A stretch of 64,000 nucleotides of DNA from Azospirillum sp. OGB3 (GTDB taxonomy: Bacteria > Pseudomonadota > Alphaproteobacteria > Azospirillales > Azospirillaceae). Under the pieces are notes generated by a model. That model ran no database searches and was not told the DNA's origin. It saw only the letters and a list, made by a program, of their open reading frames with translations. The translations under genes and the position numbers were made by a program. Every line of letters begins with the position of its first letter. Position 1 is the stretch's first letter. Below are positions 9,762-21,201 of this stretch, piece by piece. The stretch is taken from positions 1-64,000 of the forward strand of contig NZ_JACHYN010000004.1 in the NCBI RefSeq assembly GCF_014192915.1, written 5' to 3'.

Positions 9762-10115
9762 ATGCCGAGCCTGTCCAGCGGCCTCAACGCCCTCATCGAC
9801 ACGGTCCTGCGCAGCCACCCGTCACTGCGGGTGCTGCCGGTGTCCCGCTACACCCGGGACCAAGCCGCCGCCTACGCCGCCGCCAACGGCCGGGCCATCG
9901 CCCACGCCGTCGACGAGCGGGGGCGGCAGTCGCTCCTGGTCGCCCTGACCGGGCTGGACTATGTGAGCGTCTGCGACCTCGACCACGACCTGACGGTTCC
10001 CGCCGAACAGCCGGTGTCACTGGTCGTGCCCGAGTTGCGCAGTGGGCTGCTCGCCCGCTTCACCCCGCGCACCGCCGGGGACGTGTGCCGGATCGTCGAA
10101 GCCGTCTGCCCCTGA
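9762..10115 (+). CDS. Hypothetical protein, 117 aa
   Basis: Small soluble protein I do not recognise. It begins MPSLSSGLNALIDTVLRSH and alternates short helices and strands (RGRQSLLVALTGLDYVSV, EQPVSLVVPEL). It has no signal peptide, membrane segment or cysteine motif of known function. Codon use matches the neighbouring genes, which supports it being real. It is convergent with the CoA-transferase gene 37 bp away. Confidence 0.55.
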   Translation: MPSLSSGLNALIDTVLRSHPSLRVLPVSRYTRDQAAAYAAANGRAIAHAVDERGRQSLLVALTGLDYVSVCDLDHDLTVPAEQPVSLVVPELRSGLLARFTPRTAGDVCRIVEAVCP

Positions 10116-10152
10116 TCCGCACACGCCCCCATTAAGGCCCCCGTCAAGGCAC

Positions 10153-11646
10153 TCAGGCCGGCTGCATGCTGCCCGTCTGCTGGTAGCGCAGGTGCCAGGA
10201 GAAGGCCTCCTCCAGCAAATGCGGCGTGTGGCCGCCGCGCTGGAGCGCCCGGCGGTGATAGTCCAGCGCCAGCTCGCGGTAGCTGGGATGGACGCAGTTG
10301 CGGATGATCGTCTCCGCCCGCTCGCGCGGGGCGAGGCCGCGCAGGTCGGCCAAACCGGTCTCGGTCACCAGGACGTCCACGTCGTGCTCGTTGTGGTCGG
10401 TGTGGGTGACCATCGGAACGACGCTGGAGATCTTTCCATCCTTCGCCAGTGACTTCGTGACGAAGATGGCGAGGTGGGCGTTGCGCGCGAAGTCGCCGGA
10501 GCCGCCGATGCCGTTCATCATCTGCGTGCCGTTGACATGGGTCGAGTTCACGTTGCCGTAGATGTCGCACTCCAGCGCCGTGTTGATGCCGATCACGCCG
10601 AGGCGGCGGATGACCTCCGGGTGGTTGGAGATTTCCTGCGGGCGCAGCAGCAGCCGGCCCTTGTAGCTGCCGATCCGCGGCAGGACCTCCGCGTACTTTC
10701 CGGCGCTCAGCGTGATCGAGGAGCCCGAGGCGAAGGTCAGCTTGCCGGCGTCGAACAGGTCGAAGGTGCTGTCCTGCAGGACCTCGCTGTACATGGTCAG
10801 GTCGTGGAACGGGCTGTCGATCATGCCGTGCAGCACCGCGTTGGCGATGGTCCCAATCCCAGCCTGGAGCGGATTCAACGAACGGCCCAGCCGGCCCTGC
10901 CGCACCTCGCGGTCGAGGAACTCGATCAGGTGGCCGGCGATGTCCCGGGTCTCGGCGTCCGGCGGCAGGATGGTGGCACTGCTGTCCTGCTTGCGCGTCA
11001 CCACGATGGCCGCGATCTTCGACGGGTCGATGGGGATGTAGGGCAGGCCGGCGCGGCTCTCCGCGGTCACCACCGGGATCGGCTCGCGGAAGGGGCGGCG
11101 CGTCGGGATGTAGACGTCGTGCATCCCCTCAAGGTCGAGCGGCTGGGTCAGGTTCAGCTCGACGATGATCTTCTCGGCTAGGATGGCGAAGGTCGCGGAG
11201 TTGCCGATCGAGGTGGTGGGGACGATCCCCCCGGTCTCGGTGATCGCGCAGGCCTCGATCACCGCCACGTCCACCGGCCCCATCTGAAGGGAGCGCAGAA
11301 GCTCGACCGTTTCCGACAGGTGCTGGTCGACGAACATCACCTCGCCGCGGTTGATCGCCTTGCGCAGCACCGGGTCGGCCTGGAACGGCAGGCGGCGGGC
11401 CAGCACCCCGGCCTCCGTCAGGATGCGGTCCACGTCGTTGCCGAGCGAGGCGCCGGTCATCAGCGTGACCTTCAGCCGCTCCGTCGCGGCGCGTTCGGCC
11501 AGCGCCAGCGGCACCGCCTTGGCGTCACCGGCGCGGGTGAAGCCGCTCATGCCGATGGTCATGCCGTCACGGATCAGCAGGGCCGCCTCTTCCGGCGTCA
11601 CCACCTTTCCCCACAGGGACTTCAGGCGAATACGGTCGCGGTACAT
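10153..11646 (-). CDS. Acetyl-CoA hydrolase / succinate:acetate CoA-transferase family
   Basis: Class I CoA-transferase of 497 aa, in the family of acetyl-CoA hydrolase and AarC/Cat1-type succinyl-CoA:acetate CoA-transferases, acting in acetate and short-chain acyl-CoA metabolism. The tandem glycine-rich segment NGIGGSGDFARNAH and the upstream ALECDIYGNVNSTHVNG, with the catalytic glutamate in LEC, are intact. The ATG at 11646 follows AAGGAT with good spacing, so I shortened the open frame, which starts at 11709. It is divergent from the aminotransferase gene over a 280-bp spacer. Confidence 0.88.
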   Translation of the reverse strand: MYRDRIRLKSLWGKVVTPEEAALLIRDGMTIGMSGFTRAGDAKAVPLALAERAATERLKVTLMTGASLGNDVDRILTEAGVLARRLPFQADPVLRKAINRGEVMFVDQHLSETVELLRSLQMGPVDVAVIEACAITETGGIVPTTSIGNSATFAILAEKIIVELNLTQPLDLEGMHDVYIPTRRPFREPIPVVTAESRAGLPYIPIDPSKIAAIVVTRKQDSSATILPPDAETRDIAGHLIEFLDREVRQGRLGRSLNPLQAGIGTIANAVLHGMIDSPFHDLTMYSEVLQDSTFDLFDAGKLTFASGSSITLSAGKYAEVLPRIGSYKGRLLLRPQEISNHPEVIRRLGVIGINTALECDIYGNVNSTHVNGTQMMNGIGGSGDFARNAHLAIFVTKSLAKDGKISSVVPMVTHTDHNEHDVDVLVTETGLADLRGLAPRERAETIIRNCVHPSYRELALDYHRRALQRGGHTPHLLEEAFSWHLRYQQTGSMQPA

Positions 11647-11926
11647 GGTTATCCTTTGCACGTTCTCGGGCGTTTGTTGCCTGCGGAAATTGTTCGGCGG
11701 ACGATTCACTCGTTTTATTATTGAGGTCCGTCATAGGCCCGGATTTCGCAGCGCTGCAATTGCCGGTCGGTCATATCAGGGTGTCCTAATGGGCATGAAT
11801 GGCCGCCCTGCACCATCGTCCTTCAATCGCCCGGTTGTGCCCCGGCACCGCCCTGGGGCATATGGATGGGTCTTCCGCCGTGAGCCCTTCCGGCCAACGG
11901 GAAAGCCTGCCAGGGAGCCTCCGCCG

Positions 11927-13105
11927 ATGCGTTTCTCGTCCCTCACCGACCGCATCCGCGGCGACCGCGTCGCGGCCTGGGACATCCATTTCGCCGCCTG
12001 GACCGCCAAGGGGCGCGGCGAGGACGTGATCGTGCTGAGCGTCGGCGACCCGGATTTCGACACGCCCGCCCCGGTGCGCGACGCCGCCATCGCCGCCCTT
12101 CACGCCGGCGACACCCACTACACCCCGATTCCCGGCCGTCCGGAGCTGCGCGCCGCGCTGGCCCGCGACGTGGCCCGCCGCACCGGCATGGCCGTCGAAC
12201 CGGAGAACGTCATCGTCTGCGCCGGGGCGCAGAACGGTCTGTTCAACGCCACCCTCTGCCTCGTCGAAGCGGGGGACGAGGTGCTGGTGCCCGAGCCGAT
12301 GTACCTGACCTACGAGGCCTGCGTCCGCGCGTCGGGTGCTACGCTGGTCCCGGTGGCTCCGGACGCCGCCACGCTGCGGCTGGACCCGGCGACGCTGGCC
12401 GCCGCGGTCACCCCGCGCACCCGCGCCATCTTCCTGGCGACCCCCGCCAATCCCACCGGCATCGTCATGTCGATGGAGGAGTTGGAGGCCGTGGCCGACC
12501 TCGCCCGCCGCCACGATTTGTGGGTGGTCGCCGACGAGGTCTACGCCAGCCTGACCTTCGACCGACCGCACATCAGCATCGCCACCCTGCCCGGCATGGC
12601 GGAGCGCACGGTGACCATCAACAGCCTGTCCAAGTCGCACGCCATGACCGGCTGGCGCGCCGGCTGGGTGGTCGCCCCGGCGCCTCTGGTCGCCCATATG
12701 GGCACGCTGGCGCTGTGCATGCTCTACGGCCTGCCGGGCTTCGTGCAGCAGGCGGCGCTGGTCGCCGTCGAGCAGGGCGACGAGGCGGTGGCGGCGATGC
12801 GCGAGGGCTACCGCCGCCGCCGCGACATCGCGCTGGAGGCGCTCGGCTCCGTTCCCGGCCTGCGCTGCCTGAAGCCGGAGGCCGGCATGTTCATGCTGAT
12901 GGACGTGCGCGGCACCGGTCTGCCGACCATGGAGTTCGCGTGGCGGCTGTTCCGCGAGACCGGCGTGTCGGTCCTCGACGCCGGCGCCTTCGGCCCGGCG
13001 GCGGCCGGCTGCGTCCGCCTGTCCTTCGCGGTCGGCGAGGCGGAGCTTGCCGAGGCCTGCCGCCGAATCGCCGCCTTCGTGTCGGGGTTGGCCTCAGGGG
13101 CGTAG
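11927..13105 (+). CDS. PLP-dependent aminotransferase, AruH-like
   Basis: Fold-type I class I/II aminotransferase of 392 aa. The Schiff-base lysine is K236 in NSLSKSHAMTGWR; the PLP-phenol aspartate lies in ADEVY at about 203 and the substrate-binding NP in TPANPTG. The N-terminus (VLSVGDPDFDTPAP) and the segment LALCMLYG strongly recall arginine:pyruvate transaminase AruH of Pseudomonas, though aspartate-type specificity is also possible and no arginine genes are nearby. The start at 11927 follows CAGGGAG and gives the family's normal N-terminus. Confidence 0.85.
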   Translation: MRFSSLTDRIRGDRVAAWDIHFAAWTAKGRGEDVIVLSVGDPDFDTPAPVRDAAIAALHAGDTHYTPIPGRPELRAALARDVARRTGMAVEPENVIVCAGAQNGLFNATLCLVEAGDEVLVPEPMYLTYEACVRASGATLVPVAPDAATLRLDPATLAAAVTPRTRAIFLATPANPTGIVMSMEELEAVADLARRHDLWVVADEVYASLTFDRPHISIATLPGMAERTVTINSLSKSHAMTGWRAGWVVAPAPLVAHMGTLALCMLYGLPGFVQQAALVAVEQGDEAVAAMREGYRRRRDIALEALGSVPGLRCLKPEAGMFMLMDVRGTGLPTMEFAWRLFRETGVSVLDAGAFGPAAAGCVRLSFAVGEAELAEACRRIAAFVSGLASGA

Positions 13106-13119
13106 CATCGGGCGTAGTA

Positions 13120-13264
13120 TCCCTCTCCCGCCCCGGGAGAGGGTGGCGCCAAAGGCGCCGGGTGAGGGTCGTGCGAGGATCGCTCAACTCATCCTTGGCA
13201 GCACCCTCACCCTTCCCACGCCTGCGGCGCGGGCCCCTTCCCTCTCCCGGGGCGGGAGAGGGGG
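13120..13264. repeat. BIME-like repeat, copy 1
   Basis: A GC-rich element of about 145 bp. Its left end (from 13120) and right end (to 13264) are inverted copies of the same 23-bp REP-like unit built on CCCTCTCCC/GGGAGAGGG, with nested inner arms GGGTGAGGGT and ACCCTCACCC. A 56-bp block (13197-13252) is identical to 21269-21324 in the second copy. It lies between the aminotransferase and the efflux operon. Confidence 0.8.
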
Positions 13265-13285
13265 TTTTCAGCACCCCTCGACGCT

Positions 13286-13300
13286 GTTACCGAGCGTTAC
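13286..13300. promoter_or_regulatory. Direct repeat GTTAC-N5-GTTAC upstream of efflux operon
   Basis: Two GTTAC half-sites 10 bp apart (13286-13290 and 13296-13300) lie about 120 bp before the efflux operon. One-turn-spaced direct repeats are typical of OmpR-family response regulator sites, but no such regulator is adjacent, so the role is a guess. Confidence 0.25.
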
Positions 13301-13418
13301 AAATCTAATCCCTTCTGGACATATTCTGCGCGCGACGCCGTGATAGCGTCCCGGCGGGATCGGGGCCGGGCCGCCGGCCGCCTTCCCGACGCGACTTTCC
13401 GGACGACGCCCGCAGGCG

Positions 13419-14783
13419 ATGAAGGACCCGATGGATTTGGACACGCCCCTGAAACCGCCGCCCGCGCCCGGGCCGGACAGTCCCGCCACGGCGGCGCCGC
13501 AAGCCCGCCGGGACCGGACGGAGCCCGAGGCCCAGCGAACCGAGGCCCCGGGGCGCCGTTCGATCCTGGGGCGGGTGCTGGCGTGGCTGGTGGTGCTGGC
13601 GCTGATCGGCGGCGGGGTGTGGTGGTTCGCCTTCCGCCCGGCGCCGGAGACGGCGGCGCGCGGCGGTCCCGGCGGGTTCCGGCCGGGCATGCCGACCGCC
13701 TCGCCGGTGGTCACCGCGACGGTCGAAAAGGGCGACATGCCGATCCGGCTGAACGGGCTGGGCACCGTCTCGTCGCTCGCCACCGTCACGGTGCGTCCGC
13801 AGGTCGGCGGCCAACTCACCCAGGTCGCCTTCACCGAGGGGCAGGCCGTGCAGAAGGGCGACTTCCTGGCGGAGGTGGACCCGCGCCCCTTCCAGCTCGC
13901 CGTCGAGCAGGCCGAGGCCCAGCTTCTGCGCGACCAGGCGCTGCTGAAGAACGCCCGGCTGGACCTGGAGCGCTACCGCCTGCTGGTCAAGCAGGACTCC
14001 ATCGCCAAGCAGCAGCGCGACACCCAGGAATCGTTGGTTCAGCAATATGAGGGCACGGTGAAGGCCGATCAGGTGGCGGTGGAGAACGCCAAGCTGAACC
14101 TGTCCTACACCCGCATCACCGCCCCCGTCTCGGGCCGCGCCGGCCTGCGGCTGGTCGATTCCGGCAACTACGTCACCGCGGGCGAGGCCGGCGGCATCGT
14201 CGTCATCACCCAGGTGCAGCCGATCTCCGTCCTGTTCACCCTGCCGGAGGACAACATCCCGGCGATCATGGCCCGGCTGCGCGACGGGGCGACCCTGCCG
14301 GTCACCGCCTACGACCGGACGCGCGACCGCGTGCTGGCGACCGGGACGCTGACGACGGTGGACAACCAGATCGACGTGACCACCGGCACGGTGAAGCTGC
14401 GCGCCCAGTTCGACAACGCCGACCAGTCGCTGTTCCCCAACCAGTTCGTCAACGTCCAGCTTCTGGTGGACACGCTGGCCGGCGTGCCGATGGTCCCGGT
14501 GGCGGCGGTGCAGCGCGGGGCGCCCGGCACCTACGTCTATGTGGTGAACGGGGCGGACAGCACGGCCTCGGTCCGTCCGGTGACGCTGGGCGCCAGCGAC
14601 GGGGCGAAGACCGTCATCACCCAGGGCTTGCAACCCGGCGAGACGGTGGTGATCCAGGGCGCCGACCGGCTGCGCGAGGGCGCCAAGGTCGCGGCGACCG
14701 AGGGCTCGGCCCAGCCGGCGCTTCCCACCCCGTCCAGCGAGGGGCCGCACCCGCAGCGCCGTCCCCAGCGCAACGCGTCGTAA
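13419..14783 (+). CDS. mdtA: RND efflux periplasmic adaptor subunit, MdtA-like
   Basis: Membrane fusion protein of 454 aa linking the inner-membrane RND pump to the outer-membrane channel. A cytoplasmic Pro/Ala-rich N-terminus is followed by one membrane anchor (about 49-71), then barrel-sandwich/lipoyl halves (VTVRPQVGGQLTQV and ISPVSGRAGLRL-type segments), an alpha hairpin (about 150-215) and a beta-barrel domain. It heads an operon with two RND permeases and an outer membrane factor. MdtA assignment rests on the paired-permease arrangement and the adaptor's family resemblance. Confidence 0.88.
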   Translation: MKDPMDLDTPLKPPPAPGPDSPATAAPQARRDRTEPEAQRTEAPGRRSILGRVLAWLVVLALIGGGVWWFAFRPAPETAARGGPGGFRPGMPTASPVVTATVEKGDMPIRLNGLGTVSSLATVTVRPQVGGQLTQVAFTEGQAVQKGDFLAEVDPRPFQLAVEQAEAQLLRDQALLKNARLDLERYRLLVKQDSIAKQQRDTQESLVQQYEGTVKADQVAVENAKLNLSYTRITAPVSGRAGLRLVDSGNYVTAGEAGGIVVITQVQPISVLFTLPEDNIPAIMARLRDGATLPVTAYDRTRDRVLATGTLTTVDNQIDVTTGTVKLRAQFDNADQSLFPNQFVNVQLLVDTLAGVPMVPVAAVQRGAPGTYVYVVNGADSTASVRPVTLGASDGAKTVITQGLQPGETVVIQGADRLREGAKVAATEGSAQPALPTPSSEGPHPQRRPQRNAS

Positions 14784-14807
14784 CGCGCGCCTCCGCGAAC
14801 TCCGGCC

Positions 14808-17800
14808 ATGAACATCTCCCACCCCTTCGTCGTCCGTCCGGTTGCCACCTCGCTGCTGATGCTGGCGATCCTGCTGGTGGGGGCGGTGTCCTACCGCTTC
14901 CTGCCGCTGTCGGCGCTGCCGGCGGTGGAATACCCGACGATCCAGGTTCAGACCTTCTTCCCCGGCGCCAGCCCGGAGGTGATGACCTCCTCGGTCACCG
15001 CCCCGCTGGAGCGCCAGCTCGGCCAGATGCCGGGGCTGGTCCAGATGTCCTCGGTCAGCGCCGCCGGGGCATCGGTCATCACGCTCCAGTTCGGGCTGGA
15101 ACTCAGCATCGACATCGCGGAGCAGGAGGTGCAGGCGGCCATCAACGCCGCCGGGAACCTGCTGCCTTCCGACCTGCCCGCCCCACCGATCTACGCCAAG
15201 GTCAACCCGGCGGACGCGCCGATCCTGACGCTTGCCCTGACGTCGAAGACGCTGCCGCTGACCCAGGTGCAGGACCTCGCGGACAGCCGCTTCGCGCAGA
15301 AGCTGTCGCAGCTCCCCGGCGTCGGTCTGGTCAGCCTCAGCGGCGGGCACCGGCCGGCGGTGCGCATCCGCGCCAACGTCCAGGCGCTGGCCGCCTACGG
15401 GCTGAACATCGACGACCTGCGCAGCACCATCAACACGGCCAACGTCAACTCGCCCAAGGGCACCATCGACGGGCCGACCCGCAACTACACCATCAACGCC
15501 AACGACCAGCTCCGCCGGGCCGACGAGTACAAGGACCTCGTCGTGGCCTACCGCAGCGGCGCCCCGGTGCGCCTGTCCGACGTGGCCGAGGTGCTGGACA
15601 GCGCCGAGAACACCCGGCTGGGCGCCTGGATGAACGACACGCCGGCCATCCTCCTGAACATCCAGCGCCAGCCCGGCGCCAACGTGATCGAGGTGGTGGA
15701 CCGGGTGAAGGAGATGCTGCCCAACCTGACCGCCGCCCTGCCCGGCTCGGTCGAGGTCGCCGTCCTGACCGACCGCACCGTCACCATCCGCGCCTCCGTC
15801 GAGGACGTGCAGATGGAGATGATGGTGGCCATGGGGCTGGTGGTCCTGGTGATCTTCCTGTTCCTGCGCAACATCCCGGCGACGGTGATCCCCAGCCTGT
15901 CGGTGCCGCTGTCGCTGGTCGGCACCTTCGCGGTGATGTATCTGGCGGGTTTCAGCCTGAACAACCTGTCCCTGATGGCGCTGACCGTCGCGACCGGCTT
16001 CGTCGTCGACGACGCCATCGTGATGATCGAGAACATCGCCCGCCATGTGGAGCGCGGCGAGCCGCCGCTCCAGGCCGCGCTGAAGGGGTCGAAGCAGATC
16101 GGCTTCACCATCGTGTCGCTGACCGTCTCGCTGATCGCGGTGCTGATCCCGCTGCTCTTCATGGGCGACGTGGTGGGCCGGCTGTTCCGCGAGTTCGCTA
16201 TCACGCTGGCCGTCACCATCCTGATCTCCGCTGTCGTCTCGCTGACGCTGGTGCCGATGCTCTGCGCCAAGCTGCTGCGCCACCGCGAGCCGAGGGAGAT
16301 GTCCGCCATCGCGCGGCGCAGCGAGGCGTGGTTCGACGCGGTGATCGCCGGCTACGCCCGCACGCTGCGCTGGGTGCTGGACCGCCAGGGGGCGACGCTG
16401 CTGGTCGCCGTGGGCACGCTGGCGCTGACGGTGGTGCTCTACACCGCCATCCCCAAGGGCTTCTTCCCGGCGCAGGACACCGGCCTGATCCAGGGCGTGA
16501 CGGAGGCCACGCAGTCCGTCTCCTACGCCGCCATGGCGGAGCGGCAGCGGGCGCTGGCGGTGGCGGTGCTGAAGGACCCCGACGTGGTCAGCCTGTCCTC
16601 CTTCATCGGGGTGGACGGCACCAACACCACCATGAACAGCGGGCGCCTCCTCATCAACCTGAAGCCGAAGGAGCAGCGGACGGACCATGTGGCCGACATC
16701 ATCCGCCGCATCCGCCAGAACACCGCCGCCGTCCCCGGAATCGAGCTGTTCATGCAGCCGGTGCAGGACCTGACCATCGACGCCACGGTCAGCCGCACCC
16801 AGTACCAGTTCGTCCTTGAGGACGCGAATCCCGAGGAACTGCGCGTCTGGGCGCCGAGGCTGCTGGACCGGCTGGCCGCGGTGCCGGAGATCACCGACGT
16901 CACCAGCAACCTTCAGGAGAAGGGGCTGTCGGCCGCCATCACCATCGACCGCGACACCGCCGCGCGCTACGGCGTCACCACGGCGGCCATCGACAACGCG
17001 CTCTACGACTCCTTCGGCCAGCGCATCGTCTCCACCATCTTCACCCAGGCCAACCAGTTCCGCGTGATCCTGGAGGCCGACCCGGACCGGATGACGGTGG
17101 ACCAGCTTCTCACCTCCATCCATCTGCCCTCGGCGGGGGGCGGGCAGGTGCCACTGGCCGCCTTCGCGCGGATGGAGGTGCGCAACGCGCCGCTCCAGAT
17201 CAACCATTTCGGGCAGTTTCCGGCGGTCACCGTCTCCTTCAACCTGGCGCCCGGAGTGTCGCTGGGCGCCGCGGTCAAGGCCATCGAGGCGGCGGAGCAG
17301 GAACTCGGCCTGCCGGCCAGCGTGCTGACCCGCTTCCAGGGCGCGGCACTGGCCTTCCAGGCGTCGCTGGGCAACCAGCTTCTCCTGATCCTGGCCGCCA
17401 TCGTCACGATGTACATCGTGCTGGGCGTCCTCTACGAGAGCTACATCCACCCGATCACGATCCTCTCCACCCTGCCCTCGGCGGGCGTCGGGGCGCTGAT
17501 CGCGCTGATGCTGGCCGGGCACGACCTGGACATCATCGCCATCATCGGCATCATCCTGCTGATCGGCATCGTAAAGAAGAACGCGATCATGATGATCGAC
17601 TTCGCGCTCGACGCCGAGCGGGAGGAGGGCAAGCCCCCGCGCGAGGCCATCTATCAGGCCTGCCTGCTGCGCTTCCGGCCGATCCTGATGACCACCATGG
17701 CGGCGCTGCTCGGCGCCCTGCCGCTGATGCTCGGCACCGGCACGGGGTCGGAGCTGCGGCAGCCGATGGGCGTGTCGATCGTCGGCGGGCTGATCCTCAG

Positions 17801-17909
17801 CCAGCTTCTCACCCTCTACACCACGCCGGTGATCTATCTGGCCTTCGACCGGCTGGCCGCGCGCCTACGCGGGCGTCCCGACGGACAGGCGGAAGGGGCC
17901 GCGCGATGA
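14808..17909 (+). CDS. mdtB: RND multidrug efflux permease, MdtB-like
   Basis: Inner-membrane proton-driven pump subunit of 1033 aa. It starts [17 protein letters not shown], as in the MdtB branch, and shows the twelve-helix RND layout. The proton-relay helix has the diagnostic double aspartate in [15 protein letters not shown]. Two large periplasmic loops carry repeated docking/porter modules (FQ-type [14 protein letters not shown] near the C-terminal half). It overlaps the next permease by 4 bp, fitting the MdtB2-MdtC heterotrimer known in Escherichia coli. Confidence 0.9.
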   Translation: MNISHPFVVRPVATSLLMLAILLVGAVSYRFLPLSALPAVEYPTIQVQTFFPGASPEVMTSSVTAPLERQLGQMPGLVQMSSVSAAGASVITLQFGLELSIDIAEQEVQAAINAAGNLLPSDLPAPPIYAKVNPADAPILTLALTSKTLPLTQVQDLADSRFAQKLSQLPGVGLVSLSGGHRPAVRIRANVQALAAYGLNIDDLRSTINTANVNSPKGTIDGPTRNYTINANDQLRRADEYKDLVVAYRSGAPVRLSDVAEVLDSAENTRLGAWMNDTPAILLNIQRQPGANVIEVVDRVKEMLPNLTAALPGSVEVAVLTDRTVTIRASVEDVQMEMMVAMGLVVLVIFLFLRNIPATVIPSLSVPLSLVGTFAVMYLAGFSLNNLSLMALTVATGFVVDDAIVMIENIARHVERGEPPLQAALKGSKQIGFTIVSLTVSLIAVLIPLLFMGDVVGRLFREFAITLAVTILISAVVSLTLVPMLCAKLLRHREPREMSAIARRSEAWFDAVIAGYARTLRWVLDRQGATLLVAVGTLALTVVLYTAIPKGFFPAQDTGLIQGVTEATQSVSYAAMAERQRALAVAVLKDPDVVSLSSFIGVDGTNTTMNSGRLLINLKPKEQRTDHVADIIRRIRQNTAAVPGIELFMQPVQDLTIDATVSRTQYQFVLEDANPEELRVWAPRLLDRLAAVPEITDVTSNLQEKGLSAAITIDRDTAARYGVTTAAIDNALYDSFGQRIVSTIFTQANQFRVILEADPDRMTVDQLLTSIHLPSAGGGQVPLAAFARMEVRNAPLQINHFGQFPAVTVSFNLAPGVSLGAAVKAIEAAEQELGLPASVLTRFQGAALAFQASLGNQLLLILAAIVTMYIVLGVLYESYIHPITILSTLPSAGVGALIALMLAGHDLDIIAIIGIILLIGIVKKNAIMMIDFALDAEREEGKPPREAIYQACLLRFRPILMTTMAALLGALPLMLGTGTGSELRQPMGVSIVGGLILSQLLTLYTTPVIYLAFDRLAARLRGRPDGQAEGAAR

Positions 17910-20900
17910 GCTGGGCCGCCAACCTGTCGGCGCCCTTCATCCGGCGGCCGGTGGCGACGACGCTGCTGACGCTCGGGCTGGCGCTGGCCGGCGCCCTGGG
18001 CTTCGTCGGGCTGCCGGTGTCACCGCTGCCGCAGGTGGATTTCCCGACCATCTCGGTCACCGCTTCGATGCCCGGCGCCAGCCCGGAGACGATGGCGGCC
18101 AGCGTCGCGACGCCGCTGGAGCGGCATCTGGCGCAGATCGCCGACGTGACGGAGATGACCTCCTCCAGCTCCGCCGGATCGACGCGCATCACGCTCCAGT
18201 TCGGGCTGAACCGCGACATCGACGGCGCGGGCCGCGAGGTGCAGGCCGCCATCAACGCCGCCCGCGCCGACCTGCCGTCCAGCCTGAGGAGCAACCCGAC
18301 CTATCGCAAGGTCAACCCCGCCGACGCCCCGATCATGATCCTGACCATGACCTCGGCGACGCTCAGCCAGGGGCAACTCTACGATTCCGCGGCGACCGTG
18401 CTCCAGCAGAAGCTGTCGCAGGTCGAGGGCATCGGGCAGGTCAGCATCGGCGGCAGCTCGCTCCCCGCCGTGCGGGTGGAGCTGAACCCCCGCGCCCTGT
18501 TCCAGTACGGCATCGGGCTGGAGGACGTGCGCGCCGCCATCGCGTCGGCCAACGCCAACGCCCCCAAGGGCGCCGTCGAGGACGGGGAGCTGCGGTTCCA
18601 GATCTACACCAACGACCAGGCGCGCAAGGCGGAGGAATACCGGTCGCTGGTCATCGCCTACCGAAACGGCGCCGCCGTCCGCCTGTCGGACGTGGCCGAG
18701 GTGTCGGACAGCGTGGAGGATCTGCGCAACGCCGGCATCACCAACGGCAAGCCGTCGGTCCTGCTGATGCTGAACCGCCAGCCGGCGGCCAACATCATCG
18801 AGACGGTGGACCGGGTGAAGGCGATGCTGCCGGAGCTGCGCGCCTCCATCCCCGCCGACATCGACCTGTCGGTCTCCAGCGACCGCACCACGACCATCCG
18901 CGCCTCGCTGGCCGAGGTGGAGCACACGCTGATCATCGCCGTCGGGCTGGTGGTGATGGTGGTGTTCCTGTTCCTGCGCAACGCGCGGGCGGCGCTGATC
19001 CCCAGCGTGGTCGTGCCGGTGTCGCTGGTCGCCACCTTCGGCGCCATGTATCTGCTCGGCTACAGCCTGAACAACCTGTCGCTGATGGCGCTGACCATCG
19101 CCACCGGCTTCGTGGTGGACGATGCCATCGTCGTGCTGGAAAACATCGCCCGCCACATCGAGAACGGCATGTCCCGCACACAGGCGGCGCTGCGCGGCGC
19201 GCGGGAGGTGGGATTCACCGTCCTGTCGATGAGCGTGTCGCTGGTCGCCGTCTTCATCCCGATCCTGCTGATGGGCGGCATCGTCGGGCGGCTGTTCCGC
19301 GAATTCGCCCTGACCCTGTCCATCGCCATCCTGGTCTCGATGGTCATCAGCCTGACCACCACGCCGATGATGTGCGCCGTCCTGCTGCGCGAGCCGCGCA
19401 AGGCCAGGGAGCCGGGCCGCGCCATGGCCGCCCTACGCCGGGTCGGGGCGCGGATCGGCGCCCAAATCGGTGGCGGCACGCTGCGCCTCTACGACCGGAC
19501 ATTGACGGCGGCGCTCGACAACAGCCTGCTGACCATGGTGGTCTTCGCAGCGACCGTGGCGCTCAGCATCCATCTCTTCACGATCATCCCCAAGGGCTTC
19601 TTCCCGCAGCAGGACACGGGCCGGCTGATCGGCTTCGTCGTGGCGGACCAGAGCACCTCCTTCACGCTGATGAAGGAGAAGATGGAGCGCTTCGTGGCGC
19701 TGGTGCAGGCCGACCCGGCGGTGGACACGGTGGTTGGCTACACCGGCGGCAGCCGGACCAACAGCGGCTTCATGGCCGTGTCGCTGAAGCCGCTGGCGCA
19801 GCGCGACGTCACCGCCGACGCGGTGATCGCCCGGCTGCGCACCCAGCTCACCCAGGTCCCCGGCGCGAATCTGTACCTCTCGGTCATGCAGGATCTGCGG
19901 GCGGGCGCGCGGCAGTCCAACGCAAATTACCAGTTCACGCTCCAGGGCGACACGCTGGACGAGTTGCAGACCTGGGCGCCCCGCCTGACCCAGGCGCTCC
20001 AGCAGGTGCCGGAGCTGACGGAGGTGAACTCCGACCAGCAGCAGCGCGGGCTGGCGCTGGAGGTGACGGTGGACCGCGACGCCGCGGCGCGGCTGGGCCT
20101 GTCCTTCAACCAGATCAACAACACGCTCTACGACGCCTTCGGCCAGCGCTCCGCCTCGACCATCTACAACCCGCTGAACCAGTACCGCGTGATCATGGAG
20201 GTTGCTCCCCAGTACCGCGAGGACCCGGAGATGATGAAGGACATCCTCATCAGCAAATCCGGCGGGGCGGTCAGCGGGACGCAGGCGACCAGCGCCATCG
20301 CCGGCGCCGCCACGGCCGACACCGAGGCCGCGCGCAACCAGCGCATCAACCAGATCGCCACCACCGGCCGCACCGCCGCCTCCACCGGGTCGGCGCTCAG
20401 CACCGGCGTGGAGACGATGGTCCCGCTCTCGGCCATCGCCCGCGTCTCGCTGGAGAACACGCCGCTGTCGGTGAACCACCAGGGGCCGTTCGTCGCCACC
20501 ACCCTCTCCTTCAACCTCGCCCCCGGCGTTTCGCTGGGCGAGGGGCTGACCGTGATCCGCCACACCATGGACCGGATCGGCGTGCCGACGACCATCCAGG
20601 GCAGCTTCCAGGGCACCGCGCGGGTGTTCCAGCAGTCGATCGGCGACCAGCCGGTGCTGATCCTGGCGGCGCTGCTGGCCGTCTACATCGTGCTGGGCGT
20701 GCTCTACGAGAGCTACATCCACCCGCTGACCATCCTGTCCACCCTGCCCTCCGCCGGGGTGGGGGCTCTGATGGCGCTGATGGCGCTGGACAAGGAGCTG
20801 AGCATCATCGCGCTGATCGGCGTGATCCTGCTGATCGGCATCGTCAAGAAGAACGCGATCATGATGATCGACGTGGCGCTGGAGGCGGAGCGGAGCGAGG

Positions 20901-21181
20901 GGCTGGACCCGCGCACGGCGATCCACCGCGCCTGCCTGCTGCGCTTCCGCCCGATCATGATGACCACGGTCGCCGCCCTGCTGGGCGCGCTGCCGCTGGC
21001 GCTGGGTTCCGGCGACGGGGCGGAGCTGCGCCAGCCGCTGGGCATCGCCATCGTCGGCGGTCTGGTGGTCAGCCAGATGCTGACGCTCTACACGACGCCG
21101 GTCACCTACCTGTACCTCGACCGCTTCCGGCTGTGGTGCCGGCGGCGCTGGCGGCGCCCCGAGGCGGGTGTCACGGCATGA
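17906..21181 (+). CDS. mdtC: RND multidrug efflux permease, MdtC-like, with extra loop
   Basis: Second RND pump subunit, 1091 aa, longer than the usual 1020-1040. It retains [13 protein letters not shown] in the proton-relay helix. The extra length is an Ala/Thr/Ser-rich insertion of about 50 residues (roughly 786-837) in the second periplasmic half, just before the conserved [10 protein letters not shown]. MdtB next door continues from the equivalent strand to PLAAFARM without this insertion. Probably works as a heterotrimer with MdtB. Followed by the second BIME-like repeat and then the outer membrane factor. Confidence 0.9.
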   Translation: MSWAANLSAPFIRRPVATTLLTLGLALAGALGFVGLPVSPLPQVDFPTISVTASMPGASPETMAASVATPLERHLAQIADVTEMTSSSSAGSTRITLQFGLNRDIDGAGREVQAAINAARADLPSSLRSNPTYRKVNPADAPIMILTMTSATLSQGQLYDSAATVLQQKLSQVEGIGQVSIGGSSLPAVRVELNPRALFQYGIGLEDVRAAIASANANAPKGAVEDGELRFQIYTNDQARKAEEYRSLVIAYRNGAAVRLSDVAEVSDSVEDLRNAGITNGKPSVLLMLNRQPAANIIETVDRVKAMLPELRASIPADIDLSVSSDRTTTIRASLAEVEHTLIIAVGLVVMVVFLFLRNARAALIPSVVVPVSLVATFGAMYLLGYSLNNLSLMALTIATGFVVDDAIVVLENIARHIENGMSRTQAALRGAREVGFTVLSMSVSLVAVFIPILLMGGIVGRLFREFALTLSIAILVSMVISLTTTPMMCAVLLREPRKAREPGRAMAALRRVGARIGAQIGGGTLRLYDRTLTAALDNSLLTMVVFAATVALSIHLFTIIPKGFFPQQDTGRLIGFVVADQSTSFTLMKEKMERFVALVQADPAVDTVVGYTGGSRTNSGFMAVSLKPLAQRDVTADAVIARLRTQLTQVPGANLYLSVMQDLRAGARQSNANYQFTLQGDTLDELQTWAPRLTQALQQVPELTEVNSDQQQRGLALEVTVDRDAAARLGLSFNQINNTLYDAFGQRSASTIYNPLNQYRVIMEVAPQYREDPEMMKDILISKSGGAVSGTQATSAIAGAATADTEAARNQRINQIATTGRTAASTGSALSTGVETMVPLSAIARVSLENTPLSVNHQGPFVATTLSFNLAPGVSLGEGLTVIRHTMDRIGVPTTIQGSFQGTARVFQQSIGDQPVLILAALLAVYIVLGVLYESYIHPLTILSTLPSAGVGALMALMALDKELSIIALIGVILLIGIVKKNAIMMIDVALEAERSEGLDPRTAIHRACLLRFRPIMMTTVAALLGALPLALGSGDGAELRQPLGIAIVGGLVVSQMLTLYTTPVTYLYLDRFRLWCRRRWRRPEAGVTA

Positions 21182-21201
21182 TGGCCGCTTTCGTCGATGA
21201 G

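Noticed and set aside
13305..17522. A 4.2-kb open frame on the minus strand opposite the efflux genes
   Set aside because: It is antisense to clear RND genes, its translation is low-complexity and rich in Arg/Gly/Gln/His/Asp, and it is an expected by-product of high GC at codon third positions. The same applies to long antisense frames at 4343-5947, 24835-27213, 37569-39974 and 57001-59064.
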